From assembly GCA_029062725.1 (NCBI GenBank), contig JAIDPP010000404.1, forward strand, positions 1 to 5,414: DNA of 5,414 bases. Reading direction: 5' to 3'. This DNA comes from Muribaculaceae bacterium (lineage in GTDB: Bacteria > Bacteroidota > Bacteroidia > Bacteroidales > Muribaculaceae). The first letter of the stretch is position 1; each line of letters starts with the position of its first letter. Position numbers and translations under genes: made by a program. The notes under the pieces were generated by a model that was not told the DNA's origin, made no database searches, and saw only the letters and a program-made list of their open reading frames with translations. Below are positions 5,312 through 5,414 of this stretch, one piece after another.

Positions 5312-5414
5312 ATGAAGATTTACAAAACCAACGAAATCAAAAACATCGCCCTGTTAGGATCCGAGGGCTCCGGGAAAACCACACTCGCAGAATCCATGAT
5401 CTTCGAGTGTGGAG
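5312..5414 (+). CDS. fusA2: EF-G-like translation factor (EF-G2 type), N-terminal 34 codons, cut by window edge
   Basis: The start of a translational GTPase-family protein. It reads MKIYKTNEIKNIALLG, then the P-loop GSEGSGKT (16-23) and TLAESMIFECG. The NI-x-L-x(6)-GKTT-x-x-E-x-(I/M)-(L/F)-(F/Y)-x-x-G pattern matches the EF-G G1 region (NIGISAHIDAGKTT in standard EF-G), with the small-residue variant of the EF-G paralogs. From memory, Bacteroides EF-G2 starts almost identically. In Bacteroides thetaiotaomicron that paralog is reported to support translation without GTP hydrolysis and to matter for gut colonisation. Here the Asp preceding AGKT in canonical EF-G is replaced by Gly (residue 19). 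The ATG at 5312 is chosen because the in-frame ATG at 5285 is stopped at 5297-5299. Only about 5% of the protein is visible, so other domains cannot be checked. The symbol is tentative. Confidence 0.8.
   Translation, partial: MKIYKTNEIKNIALLGSEGSGKTTLAESMIFECG

Overview
The window looks like a chromosomal housekeeping segment from a member of the Bacteroidota, most likely the order Bacteroidales. Four things point that way. There is a type III glutamine synthetase and an LL-diaminopimelate aminotransferase. Two genes are preceded by TAnnTTTG elements, the -7 consensus of this phylum. No start codon has a well-spaced Shine-Dalgarno sequence. The gene entering at the right edge resembles the second EF-G of Bacteroides. 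Assignment to a family (for example Muribaculaceae) would be a guess.

Layout from left to right. Positions 1-1300 (minus) hold the first 433 codons of a type III glutamine synthetase (glnN), cut off by the window edge. Positions 1352-2689 (minus) are dapL and 2691-3593 (minus) are dapF, separated by one base. Transcription runs leftward as dapF, dapL, glnN, probably from a promoter at about 3653-3660. Positions 3594-3928 carry no gene. They hold the dapF leader and promoter, then a roughly 200-bp imperfect palindrome with 24-bp terminal inverted repeats (3701-3902) that resembles a MITE. Positions 3929-5065 (minus) are hemW, a radical-SAM heme chaperone. The divergent spacer 5066-5311 holds the hemW promoter, an AT-rich inverted repeat, a strong hairpin and a tiny ORF. 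At 5312 a plus-strand gene for an EF-G-like translation factor begins and runs off the right edge.

DapL forms LL-DAP from tetrahydrodipicolinate using glutamate as amino donor. DapF epimerises LL-DAP to meso-DAP for peptidoglycan and lysine. GlnN makes glutamine from glutamate and ammonia. The cluster therefore links cell-wall precursor synthesis to glutamate and nitrogen use. HemW and the EF-G paralog are separate units.

I see no complete novel system here. The points most worth a second look are the palindromic element at 3701-3902, the altered P-loop of the EF-G paralog, and the structured leader in front of that gene.
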